NCBI GenBank assembly: GCA_021773035.1
Contig: JAJFKU010000072.1
Location: 38,197 to 102,196 of the forward strand
Direction: 5' to 3'
Length of the DNA stretch: 64,000 nucleotides
From: Woeseiaceae bacterium
GTDB lineage: Bacteria > Pseudomonadota > Gammaproteobacteria > Steroidobacterales > Woeseiaceae
A model generated the notes under the pieces. That model was not told the origin of the DNA. It saw nothing but the letters and a program-made list of their open reading frames with translations, and did not search any database. Made by a program: the position numbers and the translations under genes. Shown piece after piece: positions 54,874 through 63,703 of the stretch; the stretch's first letter is position 1; each line of letters begins with the position of its first letter.

Positions 54874-56181
54874 TCACAATCGTTGAGCAATTGGCAACCG
54901 CACGCTTGCCACTGTTCCACCGCCTTCTCGTGGCAGAAGTTTGATCGTCCAGCCGTGCTTGTTTGCGAGTTGGCGGGCAATGGCAAGACCCAGGCCACTT
55001 CCGCCAGTTCTGCCGTCGCGCGCCGTTTCCAGGCGATGAAAGGGCCGAAATACAGCCTCCGCCTGGTCGGCAGGAATGCCCGGGCCACGGTCGCAAATTT
55101 CAACCGCAATGGCGTGCTCATCGCATTGCAGGTCTATATCAATCGGTGCGCCGCCACCATAGTGAGCAGCATTTTCAAGTAAATTCGCTAACAGGCGTCG
55201 CACAGCGACAGGATCGGCGACGTACGGGCACGGTGCCCCGCAGCCGCTCAGTCGCACATCGACACCGTCACGCCGCAAATCGGCTGCCTGTTCTTCAATA
55301 GCCTGCCAAAGATCCAGTTGCACCGGATGCTCATCGGTGAGGCCCTTTGAGAAGTCAAGAAACTGACCGATGAGGGCATTCATCGCCGCCAAATCACGAC
55401 GAATTCCCGCGACCAGCTGTGGATCCGACTTCTCGTCCAGCATTTCGACGGCAAGCCCCAGCCGTGTCAACGGCGTTCGCAGATCGTGTGATATGCCAGC
55501 AACAATGACCGTTCTGTTTTCAGCCAGTTCCTGCAGGTCGGACGACATACGATTGAATGCCTGCGCCAGAACCGCGATCTCCTTCGGACCTTCCTCAGAA
55601 AGAGCCGGAGGTTGGTTGCCGCGACCTACTTCCTGCACCGCGGCAGACATTCGAGCCAACGGCTTCGCTACCCTGCGCACCTCCAAAAAGCTCACAAGCA
55701 AAATCAGCAGAGCACCACCGCCTATTGCCACGAGCAAGACGACAGGAGGATTGGTGCCCAGTCGATTCCTGTCAAAGCCGATACGAACGATCATATCGTG
55801 GGCGGGAACATCTACCCAAATCAGCGGACCCTTCGTGGACTCAACAATCGAGAGTTTCTGTTCTGCACGTCGGGCCAGAGATTCCTGGAAGAAGATGTAG
55901 TAGGGGACATCGAATTTCTTCTCAGGCAGGGCGCCTGTTTGTGTTGTCACGATCAGGCCGTGATCCTGTAGCAACTGTTGTTGCAGCTCCGCGTGCATTT
56001 CTTCCGGCAGGCTCTCTATGCTATGTGCCGCCGACACAATCACTGCGGCAAAGTCATCCGCTGATCGCTTCGCCATTGGTATCGCAATGAAATAAACTGC
56101 GGCACCCAAAGACACAAGCATGAAGATCAACAGTGCCAGCGCAATGGTAGACGCTGAACGACCGAGCAGGGACTGCGGCAT
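54874..56181 (-). CDS. EnvZ-type sensor histidine kinase
   Basis: 435-residue inner-membrane kinase. TM1 (about 12-35), a periplasmic sensor of about 110 residues, TM2 ('PVVLLVAIGGGALLILLVSF'), a HAMP domain and the H-box 'AGISHDLRTPLTRLGLAVEM' follow in order. The ATPase domain has the N-box 'NLLENAAHYG', G1 'DRGPGIP' and G2 'GGSGLGLAIA'. ATG 56181 lies five bases after the response-regulator stop, so the two form an operon. The signal is unknown; neighbouring envelope and redox genes hint at envelope or redox stress. Confidence 0.93.
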   Translation of the reverse strand: MPQSLLGRSASTIALALLIFMLVSLGAAVYFIAIPMAKRSADDFAAVIVSAAHSIESLPEEMHAELQQQLLQDHGLIVTTQTGALPEKKFDVPYYIFFQESLARRAEQKLSIVESTKGPLIWVDVPAHDMIVRIGFDRNRLGTNPPVVLLVAIGGGALLILLVSFLEVRRVAKPLARMSAAVQEVGRGNQPPALSEEGPKEIAVLAQAFNRMSSDLQELAENRTVIVAGISHDLRTPLTRLGLAVEMLDEKSDPQLVAGIRRDLAAMNALIGQFLDFSKGLTDEHPVQLDLWQAIEEQAADLRRDGVDVRLSGCGAPCPYVADPVAVRRLLANLLENAAHYGGGAPIDIDLQCDEHAIAVEICDRGPGIPADQAEAVFRPFHRLETARDGRTGGSGLGLAIARQLANKHGWTIKLLPREGGGTVASVRLPIAQRL

Positions 56182-56186
56182 CAGCC

Positions 56187-56924
56187 TCAAGTGGCGGGGC
56201 CCTCCGGCGTAAATTGATAACCGATTCCCCAAACGGTTCGCACAAACTTAGGCTGAGCCGGATCGGCTTCAATCTTGTGCCGCAATCGAGTTACCCGTAC
56301 ATCGATACTTCGGTCGAAGGGATCCCGATCGTTGCCGCCAAGACACTCCATGATGAAATCCCGGCTGAGAACCCGGTTGGGATGATCGACGAGAACTTCC
56401 AAGAGTTCGAATTCGGCTCGCGACAAATCCACTTCGCGGGTATCGCGATACAGGACGCGTTTCTCGGGCTCGAGGCGAAAGGGTCCAAAAACGTATTTGG
56501 CGACCGCATCGTCCTCAGAGTCAGCAACAGGCCAATTGCGGCGTAGCACCGCTCGAATCCGCGCCAACAGCTCGCGCGGGTTAAAAGGCTTGGGTAAGTA
56601 ATCATCGGCCCCGACCTCCAGGCCGATGATGCGGTCTACTTCCTCCCCACGGGCAGAGATCATTATGATGGGCAGCTTGTGATCGCTGCGCAAACGCCGT
56701 GCGAGGGAGAGGCCGTCTTCGCCGGGTAGCATCAGATCGAGGATGACCAGGTCCGCTGAATTTCCGGCTAACCACGTGTCCATGGCCTTGCCGTCTTCCG
56801 CTGCGGACACCCGAAACCCCTGCTCACCAAGATACTGGCACAGCAATTCGCGAGTTCCCGGGTCGTCATCGACCACCAGCAGCTGAAGACCCTCGCCGAC
56901 TGAATCATGTGTCGAAGTATTCAT
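56187..56924 (-). CDS. OmpR-family response regulator
   Basis: 245 residues. The receiver has the acidic pocket 'LLVVDDDPG', phospho-acceptor Asp 63 in 'VILDLMLPGEDG', 'MISARGEE' and Lys in 'YLPKPFNPREL'. The C-terminal winged helix contains 'LLEVLVDHPNRVLSRDFIM' and 'SIDVRVTRLRHKIE'. ATG 56924 has AAGGTG upstream. A TTTGTTACAA near-palindrome overlaps the leader, a possible autoregulatory site. It is divergent from the EF-hand gene operon, a likely target. Confidence 0.94.
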   Translation of the reverse strand: MNTSTHDSVGEGLQLLVVDDDPGTRELLCQYLGEQGFRVSAAEDGKAMDTWLAGNSADLVILDLMLPGEDGLSLARRLRSDHKLPIIMISARGEEVDRIIGLEVGADDYLPKPFNPRELLARIRAVLRRNWPVADSEDDAVAKYVFGPFRLEPEKRVLYRDTREVDLSRAEFELLEVLVDHPNRVLSRDFIMECLGGNDRDPFDRSIDVRVTRLRHKIEADPAQPKFVRTVWGIGYQFTPEGPAT

Positions 56925-57055
56925 TGGAAACACCTTGTAACAAATTGGCTTATTCCCGAAATCAGCCGGAAACAACATTGCTACATCCTGATTGTGATAG
57001 CTCGATTATACCCACACAGGGTCGTTAAGAGATGAATGGCACGGGAGTAAATGAG

Positions 57056-57394
57056 ATGAAGAAAGTCGCTTTTCCACTACTGGCCGCAGCTACGACAGTC
57101 GGCATTGTCCTGTCTGCGCCCACCTCGGCGCAGGATACACAAAGAGGAACGGGCATGAACATGCCGGCCTTTGCAGACTACGACCTGAATGGCGACGGCA
57201 CAATCACGGAAGACGAGTTCATCAAAGCACGCAGTGAGCGGATTGCGAAGCGTGTACAGGAAGGCCGGCAGATGAAGAACCTCGCCACCGCCCCATCATT
57301 CAACGATATCGATGTAGACGACAACGGCGGAATCGACCCTGATGAATTCGCCGCGCATCAGGCCGAGCACAGGAAGAACAGGAAGCAGCGCTAG
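57056..57394 (+). CDS. Secreted EF-hand calcium-binding protein
   Basis: 112 residues. A signal peptide (FPLLAAATTVGIVLSAPTSA) precedes two EF-hand loops: DYDLNGDGTITEDEF and DIDVDDNGGIDPDEF, each with the expected Asp/Asn at 1, 3, 5 and Glu at 12. A very basic C-terminus follows. It is the first gene after the divergent two-component system and 38 bases before the glycine-zipper lipoprotein. ATG 57056 has GGGAG upstream; an alternative start at 57032 is in frame. Confidence 0.88.
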   Translation: MKKVAFPLLAAATTVGIVLSAPTSAQDTQRGTGMNMPAFADYDLNGDGTITEDEFIKARSERIAKRVQEGRQMKNLATAPSFNDIDVDDNGGIDPDEFAAHQAEHRKNRKQR

Positions 57395-57432
57395 GAAGGG
57401 TCAGCAATCAGCGGACCCAGGAGGGAAGTGAA

Positions 57433-57930
57433 ATGACAACCAAACCGATGAATATTGAACGAACGATGACCGTACCGTTTAAGCATATGACGCTCGTATT
57501 CATACTCTTATCGACTTTCGCTTTGTACGGATGCGAGACGACCACGCATGCACAAGAGGGGCAGGTCATTGGGGCAGTGATCGGCGGTGTTGTTGGCGCA
57601 CAGGTCGGTGACGGTGACGGGCGAACCGCTGCGATCATTCTTGGAACACTCGCGGGAAGCATGGTCGGTCAGCACATTGGTCAGAGCATGGACGACACCG
57701 ATCGCATGATGGCCGCTCGAACACTGAATGACAATCGTACCGGCGAGGCTCGTACCTGGGTCAATCCGGACAGCGGTTATCGCTATACGGTTACACCGAC
57801 ACGCACGTATGAGGCTACCAACGTTCCGTGCCGTGAATTCAGACTGGATGCAACGATTGGCAATCGGTCCGACCAGGATGTTTATGGCACCGCGTGCCTG
57901 CAAGCCGACGGTAGTTGGCTGGTGCAATAG
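57433..57930 (+). CDS. Glycine-zipper 2TM-type outer-membrane lipoprotein (17-kDa antigen-like)
   Basis: 165 residues. A hydrophobic segment ends in the lipobox ALYGC. The mature part opens with the glycine zipper 'GQVIGAVIGGVVGAQVGDGD' and 'ILGTLAGSMVGQHIGQSMD', typical of the surface-antigen family. A C-terminal beta domain with two Cys (VPCREF, GTACLQADGSW) resembles the 'CREF' domain of related proteins. AGGAGGG at good spacing supports ATG 57433. Confidence 0.88.
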   Translation: MTTKPMNIERTMTVPFKHMTLVFILLSTFALYGCETTTHAQEGQVIGAVIGGVVGAQVGDGDGRTAAIILGTLAGSMVGQHIGQSMDDTDRMMAARTLNDNRTGEARTWVNPDSGYRYTVTPTRTYEATNVPCREFRLDATIGNRSDQDVYGTACLQADGSWLVQ

Positions 57931-57960
57931 AAATAGTAAATGACCATTAAGAGAGAAATC

Positions 57961-58980
57961 ATGAAATCAATACCGCTAATTGTCATTGTTTCGCTGTTTG
58001 CGGCCCAGGCGGCTGCCAAGTGGGAAGCGTTGCCCGACTCGGCGCCGTCCCCTGCCGATAATCCGACGACAGCTGGAAAAGTTGAACTCGGCAAGATGCT
58101 CTTTTTCGACCCGCGATTCTCGGCGACTGGCACGGTTTCGTGTTTTTCCTGCCATAACGTCATGGAAGGCGGAGATGATCACCGATCAGTGTCCATTGGC
58201 GTACATGGAGTTGCGGGTGGCCGAAACGCGCCAACCGTCTGGAACGCTGCGTTCCTGTCGTCGCAATTCTGGGATGGTCGTGCAGCAACGCTCGAGGATC
58301 AGGCCGTGGGCCCGGTTACCAATCCAATCGAGATGGGTATGGAGAGTCTGGATGATGCGCTCGACAGGATTCGTGCCATTCCGGGCTACAAACAGCACTT
58401 CAACACTGCTTTCGGTGCCGGCGACAACGTCACAATGGACAATGCAGCGAAGGCGATCGCCGCCTATGAGCGAACGCTGATTACGCCGAACAGCCCTTAC
58501 GACCAGTACGTAAACGGTGACGAAGATGCCCTGTCGGCGCAGGCCATACGCGGTATGGAAACGTTTGAATCCGTTGGGTGCTTGTCATGCCATTCGGGAC
58601 CAGTGTTCAGCGGACCAGCGATGCCCGCCGGTGCCGGGTTCTTTGTGAAATTCCCGATGTTTGAGGGCAATGGATATCTGGACAAATTCGATCTTCTCGC
58701 CGATGCCGGCCGCTTCGAAGCGACCGGTAACGAAGCCGACAGGAACGTTTGGCGGGTACCCACGCTCCGAAACCTGGAATTCACTGCACCTTACCTCCAC
58801 AACGGAGCGGTTAAAACTATCGACGAGGCCGTAGTGGTCATGGCCCGGACGCAACTCAACCGGAACCTTGACGACGAACAAGTCGCGGATATCGTCGCGT
58901 TCCTCGAGAGCCTGACGGGCGAATTCCCGACACAAACGATGCCACGCTTGCCGCCGACGCCGGGCGACTTACTCGACTAG
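57961..58980 (+). CDS. Di-haem cytochrome c peroxidase (CcpA/MauG superfamily)
   Basis: 339-residue exported di-haem protein reducing hydrogen peroxide in the periplasm with electrons from small cytochromes. After the signal peptide (ending AAQAAAK), haem motifs are CFSCH (61-65) and CLSCH (207-211). Conserved segments include 'LGKMLFFDPRFSATG', 'RNAPTVWNAAF', 'FWDGRAATLEDQA' and 'RVPTLRNLEFTAPYLHNG'. ATG 57961 is chosen; an ATG at 57940 would add a charged extension. It is 10 bases before the cytochrome b561 gene, a possible electron donor. Confidence 0.93.
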   Translation: MKSIPLIVIVSLFAAQAAAKWEALPDSAPSPADNPTTAGKVELGKMLFFDPRFSATGTVSCFSCHNVMEGGDDHRSVSIGVHGVAGGRNAPTVWNAAFLSSQFWDGRAATLEDQAVGPVTNPIEMGMESLDDALDRIRAIPGYKQHFNTAFGAGDNVTMDNAAKAIAAYERTLITPNSPYDQYVNGDEDALSAQAIRGMETFESVGCLSCHSGPVFSGPAMPAGAGFFVKFPMFEGNGYLDKFDLLADAGRFEATGNEADRNVWRVPTLRNLEFTAPYLHNGAVKTIDEAVVVMARTQLNRNLDDEQVADIVAFLESLTGEFPTQTMPRLPPTPGDLLD

Positions 58981-58990
58981 GAGGATCTCT

Positions 58991-59767
58991 ATGTCACTCG
59001 AAAGCCCGAATTCGCCTGTTGCCTATAGAGTGTGGGATCGAACGACACGTTGGTTTCATTGGATCAATGTCTTGTGCGTGCTAGGCCTTGCCGTGCTGGG
59101 ATTGGCGATTCTTAACGAAAAGAGCTTCGGCGTCAGTGCAGAAGGGAAGGTCCTGTTGAAGACGCTGCACACCTACGTGGGCTACGTTTTTGCCATCAAT
59201 CTTACCTGGCGCCTGATTTGGGCGTTCGTGGGTAACGCCCATGCGCGCTGGCAGGCGATATTGCCAATAGAGCGAGGCTTTTCTCAGGCAATTGGTCGCT
59301 ACGTTCGTGGCCTTCGGGCGGGAAGTGCACCGAGTTATCTTGGGCATAACCCACTTGGGCGGCTGATGATTTCACTGCTGCTGCTACTGTTGCTTGTGCA
59401 GGCAATATCCGGCCTCGTGCTCGCCGGTACCGATCTCTACAAGCCGCCCTTCGGTGGCGCGATCGCCGAATGGGTGACGGACGGCGACCCGGTCAAGCTG
59501 GCCAACCTAAGGCCCGGCTCGAAGGAATTCGTTGATCCAGAAGCCTACGCGGATATGCGTGGCTTTCGAAAACCTGTCATTACGACACATCTCTATGTTT
59601 TCTACCTGTTGATGGCGGTGGTCCTGCTGCATGTCGCAGGTGTTGTTGTGACTGACGTTCGAGAGAAGAGCGGGCTGATTTCAGCCATGTTTTCCGGTGA
59701 GAAAGTTTTATCTACACCGCCGGTTGACGTGCGATCAAAACGATCGGAAACGAGAAGCGAATCATGA
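58991..59767 (+). CDS. Cytochrome b561 / Ni-Fe hydrogenase b-type cytochrome family protein
   Basis: 258-residue membrane cytochrome with four main TM helices. Haem-ligand His are in 'WFHWINVLCVLGLAVLG', 'LHTYVGYVFAINLTWRLIW' and 'VITTHLYVFYLLMAVVLLHV'. It likely takes electrons from quinol and passes them to periplasmic partners, most simply the adjacent di-haem peroxidase. RBS AGGAGG precedes ATG 58991. Confidence 0.88.
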   Translation: MSLESPNSPVAYRVWDRTTRWFHWINVLCVLGLAVLGLAILNEKSFGVSAEGKVLLKTLHTYVGYVFAINLTWRLIWAFVGNAHARWQAILPIERGFSQAIGRYVRGLRAGSAPSYLGHNPLGRLMISLLLLLLLVQAISGLVLAGTDLYKPPFGGAIAEWVTDGDPVKLANLRPGSKEFVDPEAYADMRGFRKPVITTHLYVFYLLMAVVLLHVAGVVVTDVREKSGLISAMFSGEKVLSTPPVDVRSKRSETRSES

Positions 59768-59854
59768 CAAAAATACGCCAGGACAAGAACGAATTCTGGC
59801 CATCCTGTTGCTCGGCGCGGCGCATAGCCGCAAGTAGCTTAGACGAAAGATGTG

Positions 59855-61030
59855 ATGCAGCAGCGATGGTATAAGCAACCCAAGGCGAAGCGCTCGGTAG
59901 TTGTACTCAGCGTGATCTTTGTTATTGCCCTGGCTGTATTCCTGGCCAATCAGCGATCCATCAAGGTTCAAGTGGCGTATCCAGAGAGCGATGTGCCAAT
60001 ATCTGTCTTCGGTCTCGGCACTGTGGAGGCGCGCGTACGCTCGGACGTCGGTTTCGAAGCGGGCGCGACCTTGATAGAACTCAATGTCGATCACGGTGAC
60101 TGGATAAGCAAAGACACGGTACTCGCACGTCTTCACAACGCCGAGCAACAAGCCCGCGTTGCCAAAGCCGAGGCCGGTGTTGTTAGCGCCGAAGCTGCCT
60201 TGAGCATGACTCAAGCGGTCGTTGAAAAAGCGAGATCGGTTCTTGCTCAGCGACAACAGACCAACCGTCGGCGACAACGCCTCCTGACACAAAACACGGT
60301 GTCTGAAGAGGCCGCTGAGGATGCGCAGTTGCAACAAGACGTGGCGACAACGGAATTAGCCGTTGCCTTGAGCGACGTTGATGTCGCGAAAGCACGGCTG
60401 GCGGACGCACAAGCGCAGCTCGACTACGAGGGTGTGTTGCTCGAACACCACGTTTTGAGGGCGCCGTACGATGCGATCATTGTTAAGCGTCATCACGAGC
60501 TTGGCACTGTTCTCAATACCGGCGAGACATTGTTTACACTGGTGGATGCCGACACTGTGTGGACGCTCGCCTATGTGGACGAATCCCGTGCCGGTGACAT
60601 CCGTGTGGGCCAGCCAGCAGAGGTGCGCTTTCGTTCGTCGCCTCGAACGGTGTTTCCAGGTCATGTGGCACGCATTGATATCGAAAGCGACCGGGTGAAC
60701 GAAGAGCGCCGTATCTATGTGACGTGTGATCAATGCCCGGAGAGTTTTCATTTGGGCGAGCAGGCCGAAGTCTTCATCACAACGACGACATTGAATGACG
60801 CAACACTGATACCTGAAGCAACGGTCGCCGGATTCAACGGAACCGCCGGTACAATCTGGGTTGTGGACGGTCACAAGCTGCGCCGTCGAACGGTACAGTT
60901 CGGCGCGAGAACGCTGGATGGCCGGGTCGTGATCACCGGGGGTCTCGACGGGGCGTTGGCCGTTACCGAGATACACCGCGGACTGCGCGAAGGGCGCAGA
61001 GCCAAAGTAACACCCCCGGCAACACGATGA
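59855..61030 (+). CDS. HlyD/DevB-type periplasmic adaptor (membrane fusion) protein
   Basis: 391 residues with one N-terminal TM anchor ('SVVVLSVIFVIALAVFL'), a lipoyl-like hairpin (GATLIELNVDHGDWI ... LRAPYDAIIVKRHHELGTVL), a long coiled coil (about 90-165) and beta-barrel domains. It bridges an inner-membrane exporter to the outer membrane. It overlaps the permease by four bases, so the three ABC genes are one unit (DevBCA-like). GTG 59852 is an alternative start. Confidence 0.9.
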   Translation: MQQRWYKQPKAKRSVVVLSVIFVIALAVFLANQRSIKVQVAYPESDVPISVFGLGTVEARVRSDVGFEAGATLIELNVDHGDWISKDTVLARLHNAEQQARVAKAEAGVVSAEAALSMTQAVVEKARSVLAQRQQTNRRRQRLLTQNTVSEEAAEDAQLQQDVATTELAVALSDVDVAKARLADAQAQLDYEGVLLEHHVLRAPYDAIIVKRHHELGTVLNTGETLFTLVDADTVWTLAYVDESRAGDIRVGQPAEVRFRSSPRTVFPGHVARIDIESDRVNEERRIYVTCDQCPESFHLGEQAEVFITTTTLNDATLIPEATVAGFNGTAGTIWVVDGHKLRRRTVQFGARTLDGRVVITGGLDGALAVTEIHRGLREGRRAKVTPPATR

Positions 61031-62160
61031 ACCTTGCGTTCCGCGACATTCGACACAGTTTAGGTCGATTTCTCCTGACCTGTTTCGGCCTGAGCCTTTT
61101 GCTGGGTGTCGTGTTGTCGATGATCGGGATCTATCGCGGCTTGGTTGAGGATGCCCTGACGCTGGCGCGATCTCCGCAGGCCGATATCTGGGTGGTCGAA
61201 TCGGGTTCCCGGGGTCCGTTCGCGGAGTCATCGCGTATTCCGGGCGATACACGCGAGGCCATCGCGCGCCTGCACGGAATAACCGCCACCGGTGCTGTGA
61301 CATACCAGTCCGTTGAGGCTCGGCATGGCGGGAAGGCGTTACGCCTTTACGTTGTGGGTTATGAGCCCGATCGCCTTGGTGGACCGCGCCAGATCGTGGC
61401 GGGACGGACCATCGCCCGCAGCCACTACGAAATGGTTGCCGATGCCCGCACGAAGCTGTCGCTAGGCGACCAGGTGCCGCTCGGTCGAAATACGTTCACA
61501 GTTGTCGGCTTGACTGAGAATCAAGTGGCTTCCGGCGGTGATCCCCTCGTTTACTTGAGCTTGCGTGACTCCCAGGAGTTGCAGTTTGAATTAGCACCCC
61601 CGGCGGCGCGGCGCGCGATGGCAGGGAACGGGGTCATCTCGACTACTGATACCGTCAACGCGATCATTGCGCGCGTGTCACCGAATGTTCAACCGGCTAC
61701 CGTTACCGCGGCTACGCAACGGTGGAAGCACCTCGCTGCGATGACCCAAATAGAGCAGGAGAATATTCTGACACGATCCGTCGTCGAGCGCGCCCGTAAA
61801 CAGATCGGGTTGTTCACCGCAATCCTGTTGACCGTGTCAGCGGTCATCATTGCATTGATAATTTACACCATGACCATGGACAAGCTGCGTGAGATTGCGA
61901 CACTGAAACTCATCGGCGCCCCCGATCGCACTATCATCGGTCTCATCGTCCAGCAAGCTCTGGCTATGGGTGTGATCGGCTTCGCATTCGGAGCGCTACT
62001 GATCACTGCTATCAAGGACTATTTTCCGCGACGAGTCATCCTGCAGCCCGGCGATGGCGTGGCTCTTGCAGCTGCCGTGATCATAGTCTGCGTACTGGCC
62101 AGTGCTCTGGGTGTGCGGTTGGCGCTAAAGGTCGATCCTGGCGAGGCGTTGAAGGGCTAG
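61027..62160 (+). CDS. ABC transporter permease, FtsX/DevC-like
   Basis: 377 residues. An N-terminal TM helix (LTCFGLSLLLGVVLSMIGIY), a large periplasmic MacB-PCD-like domain (about 40-245) and three C-terminal TM helices of the FtsX domain ('IGLFTAILLTVSAVIIALII', 'QQALAMGVIGFAFGALLI', 'ALAAAVIIVCVLASALGV'). It works with the ATPase downstream and the adaptor upstream as an exporter of an unknown substrate. Confidence 0.9.
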   Translation: MNLAFRDIRHSLGRFLLTCFGLSLLLGVVLSMIGIYRGLVEDALTLARSPQADIWVVESGSRGPFAESSRIPGDTREAIARLHGITATGAVTYQSVEARHGGKALRLYVVGYEPDRLGGPRQIVAGRTIARSHYEMVADARTKLSLGDQVPLGRNTFTVVGLTENQVASGGDPLVYLSLRDSQELQFELAPPAARRAMAGNGVISTTDTVNAIIARVSPNVQPATVTAATQRWKHLAAMTQIEQENILTRSVVERARKQIGLFTAILLTVSAVIIALIIYTMTMDKLREIATLKLIGAPDRTIIGLIVQQALAMGVIGFAFGALLITAIKDYFPRRVILQPGDGVALAAAVIIVCVLASALGVRLALKVDPGEALKG

Positions 62161-62167
62161 CCTGAAT

Positions 62168-62893
62168 ATGGGATCAGATAAACCGCAACCGCTGGTTGAA
62201 ACGCGCACCATCTCCAAGCGTTTCGGTGAAGGTGATGCGCGCGTCGATGCGCTTCGTGAGGTCAGTCTCGCGGTCTACCCGGGTGAGGTCGTTGGATTGC
62301 TCGGTCCCAGCGGTTCGGGGAAGACCACGCTGCTGAATGTCATTGGCTGTATCGTCGAACCGAACGCTGGCTGGATGAGCCTTGACGGCGAAGTCGTCTA
62401 CGATGAGGGCTGGCGGCGTTCGGACCTGCGACGCTTGCGGCTTGAGAAAATCGGTTTCATTTTTCAATTTCATAATCTGCTGCCGTTCCTGAACTGTTTC
62501 GATAACGTAGCAATCGTGCTCAATCTCGCCGGGTTTACGCCACTGGCAGCGCGGCAGCGCGCTATCGAGTTGTTGGAGTACCTGGAAGTAGGGCATCGTA
62601 AGGATGCGTTCCCGGCGCAGCTCTCGGGTGGTGAAGCACAGCGTGTTGCGATCGCCCGTGCGCTGGCAAATCGTCCACGGATAATTCTCGCTGACGAACC
62701 AACCGCGGCGCTCGACTCAGAGCGGGCTGGTATAGTCATGGACCTGTTGAGAAAAGTCGCGGCCGAGCAGCACGCGGCTGTCCTTGCCGTTACCCACGAT
62801 GATAAGATTTATGATCGCCTCGATCGGGTGTTCGATCTCAGAGATGGTCGCTTGGGTGAGGACCACGAGCCTAAAGTTGGAGGGATGACGTGA
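62168..62893 (+). CDS. ABC transporter ATP-binding protein, DevA/LolD-like
   Basis: 241-residue ATPase. Walker A GPSGSGKTT, Q-loop 'GFIFQFHNLLPFLN', signature 'LSGGEAQRVAIARAL', Walker B 'IILADEPTAALD' and switch His 'VLAVTHDD' are all intact. It belongs to the LolD/MacB/DevA class. The amidotransferase gene starts at the next base after its stop. Confidence 0.94.
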   Translation: MGSDKPQPLVETRTISKRFGEGDARVDALREVSLAVYPGEVVGLLGPSGSGKTTLLNVIGCIVEPNAGWMSLDGEVVYDEGWRRSDLRRLRLEKIGFIFQFHNLLPFLNCFDNVAIVLNLAGFTPLAARQRAIELLEYLEVGHRKDAFPAQLSGGEAQRVAIARALANRPRIILADEPTAALDSERAGIVMDLLRKVAAEQHAAVLAVTHDDKIYDRLDRVFDLRDGRLGEDHEPKVGGMT

Positions 62894-63703
62894 ATGTGTG
62901 AATTGTTTGCCATGTCGAGTCGTGGACCGGCGACAGTTACGTTATCGCTGAGTATCCTGGCAGAGCACGGTGGCAAAACTGCGCGACACAAGGACGGCTG
63001 GGGCATAGCCTTCTACGATGAAGGTGATGCTCGCATCCTCAAAGACACGACTCGTGCGAGTCGTAGCAGGTGGGTGCAATTTGTCGAGCAACAGGAGTTA
63101 CGCAGTACGCTCGTTGTCTCGCACATCCGTCTGGCAACAGATGGAGGCGTTTCCATCAAGAACACTCAGCCATTTGCTCGTGAGCTGGGCGGCCGTTTGC
63201 ATATATTCGCGCACAACGGGCATGTTCCGGATATCAAGAACTTGAGTGAATACCGGAGCAACTCGTTTCATCCTATTGGCAACACGGACTCGGAATTCGC
63301 GTTTTGCGCTCTGTTGGAGCGAGTGAAACCATTGTGGAGTGAGCGCGAAACGGTTCCGGAATTGGAGGCCCGACTGGATGTGGTCGCTGAGTTTGCCAAA
63401 GATATCGGTCAGTTTGGCCCCGCCAACTTTCTATACTGCGACAGCGAGGTGCTGTTTGCACATGGTCATCGCCGTACGCAGGCAGACGGCCAGATAACGT
63501 CGCCGGGTTTGTATTGGCTGCATCGGCAATGTGCCAGAGAGGATCCACTTTCCAAGACGTCAGGTGTTTCTGTGACTTCACACAATCAAGACGTCATCCT
63601 TGTCGCCAGCGAGCCATTGACGACAGAGGCGTGGGAGCCGTTTCGGGAGGGACAGGTGCTTGCGATATCTAAAGGGCAGATTGCGGCTCGGGTTCCGGTC
63701 TGA
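62894..63703 (+). CDS. Class II glutamine amidotransferase (YafJ-like)
   Basis: 269 residues. Met-Cys start supplies the N-terminal nucleophile Cys2 (MCELFAMS). Family features are 'HGGKTARHKDGWGIAFYDEG', 'VVSHIRLATDGGV', 'NTQPFARELGGRLHIFAHNG' and 'NTDSEFAFCALL'. The glutaminase domain stands alone, without a synthetase domain, as in YafJ/EgtC-type proteins. Substrate unknown. Translation is probably coupled to the ABC ATPase. Confidence 0.9.
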   Translation: MCELFAMSSRGPATVTLSLSILAEHGGKTARHKDGWGIAFYDEGDARILKDTTRASRSRWVQFVEQQELRSTLVVSHIRLATDGGVSIKNTQPFARELGGRLHIFAHNGHVPDIKNLSEYRSNSFHPIGNTDSEFAFCALLERVKPLWSERETVPELEARLDVVAEFAKDIGQFGPANFLYCDSEVLFAHGHRRTQADGQITSPGLYWLHRQCAREDPLSKTSGVSVTSHNQDVILVASEPLTTEAWEPFREGQVLAISKGQIAARVPV

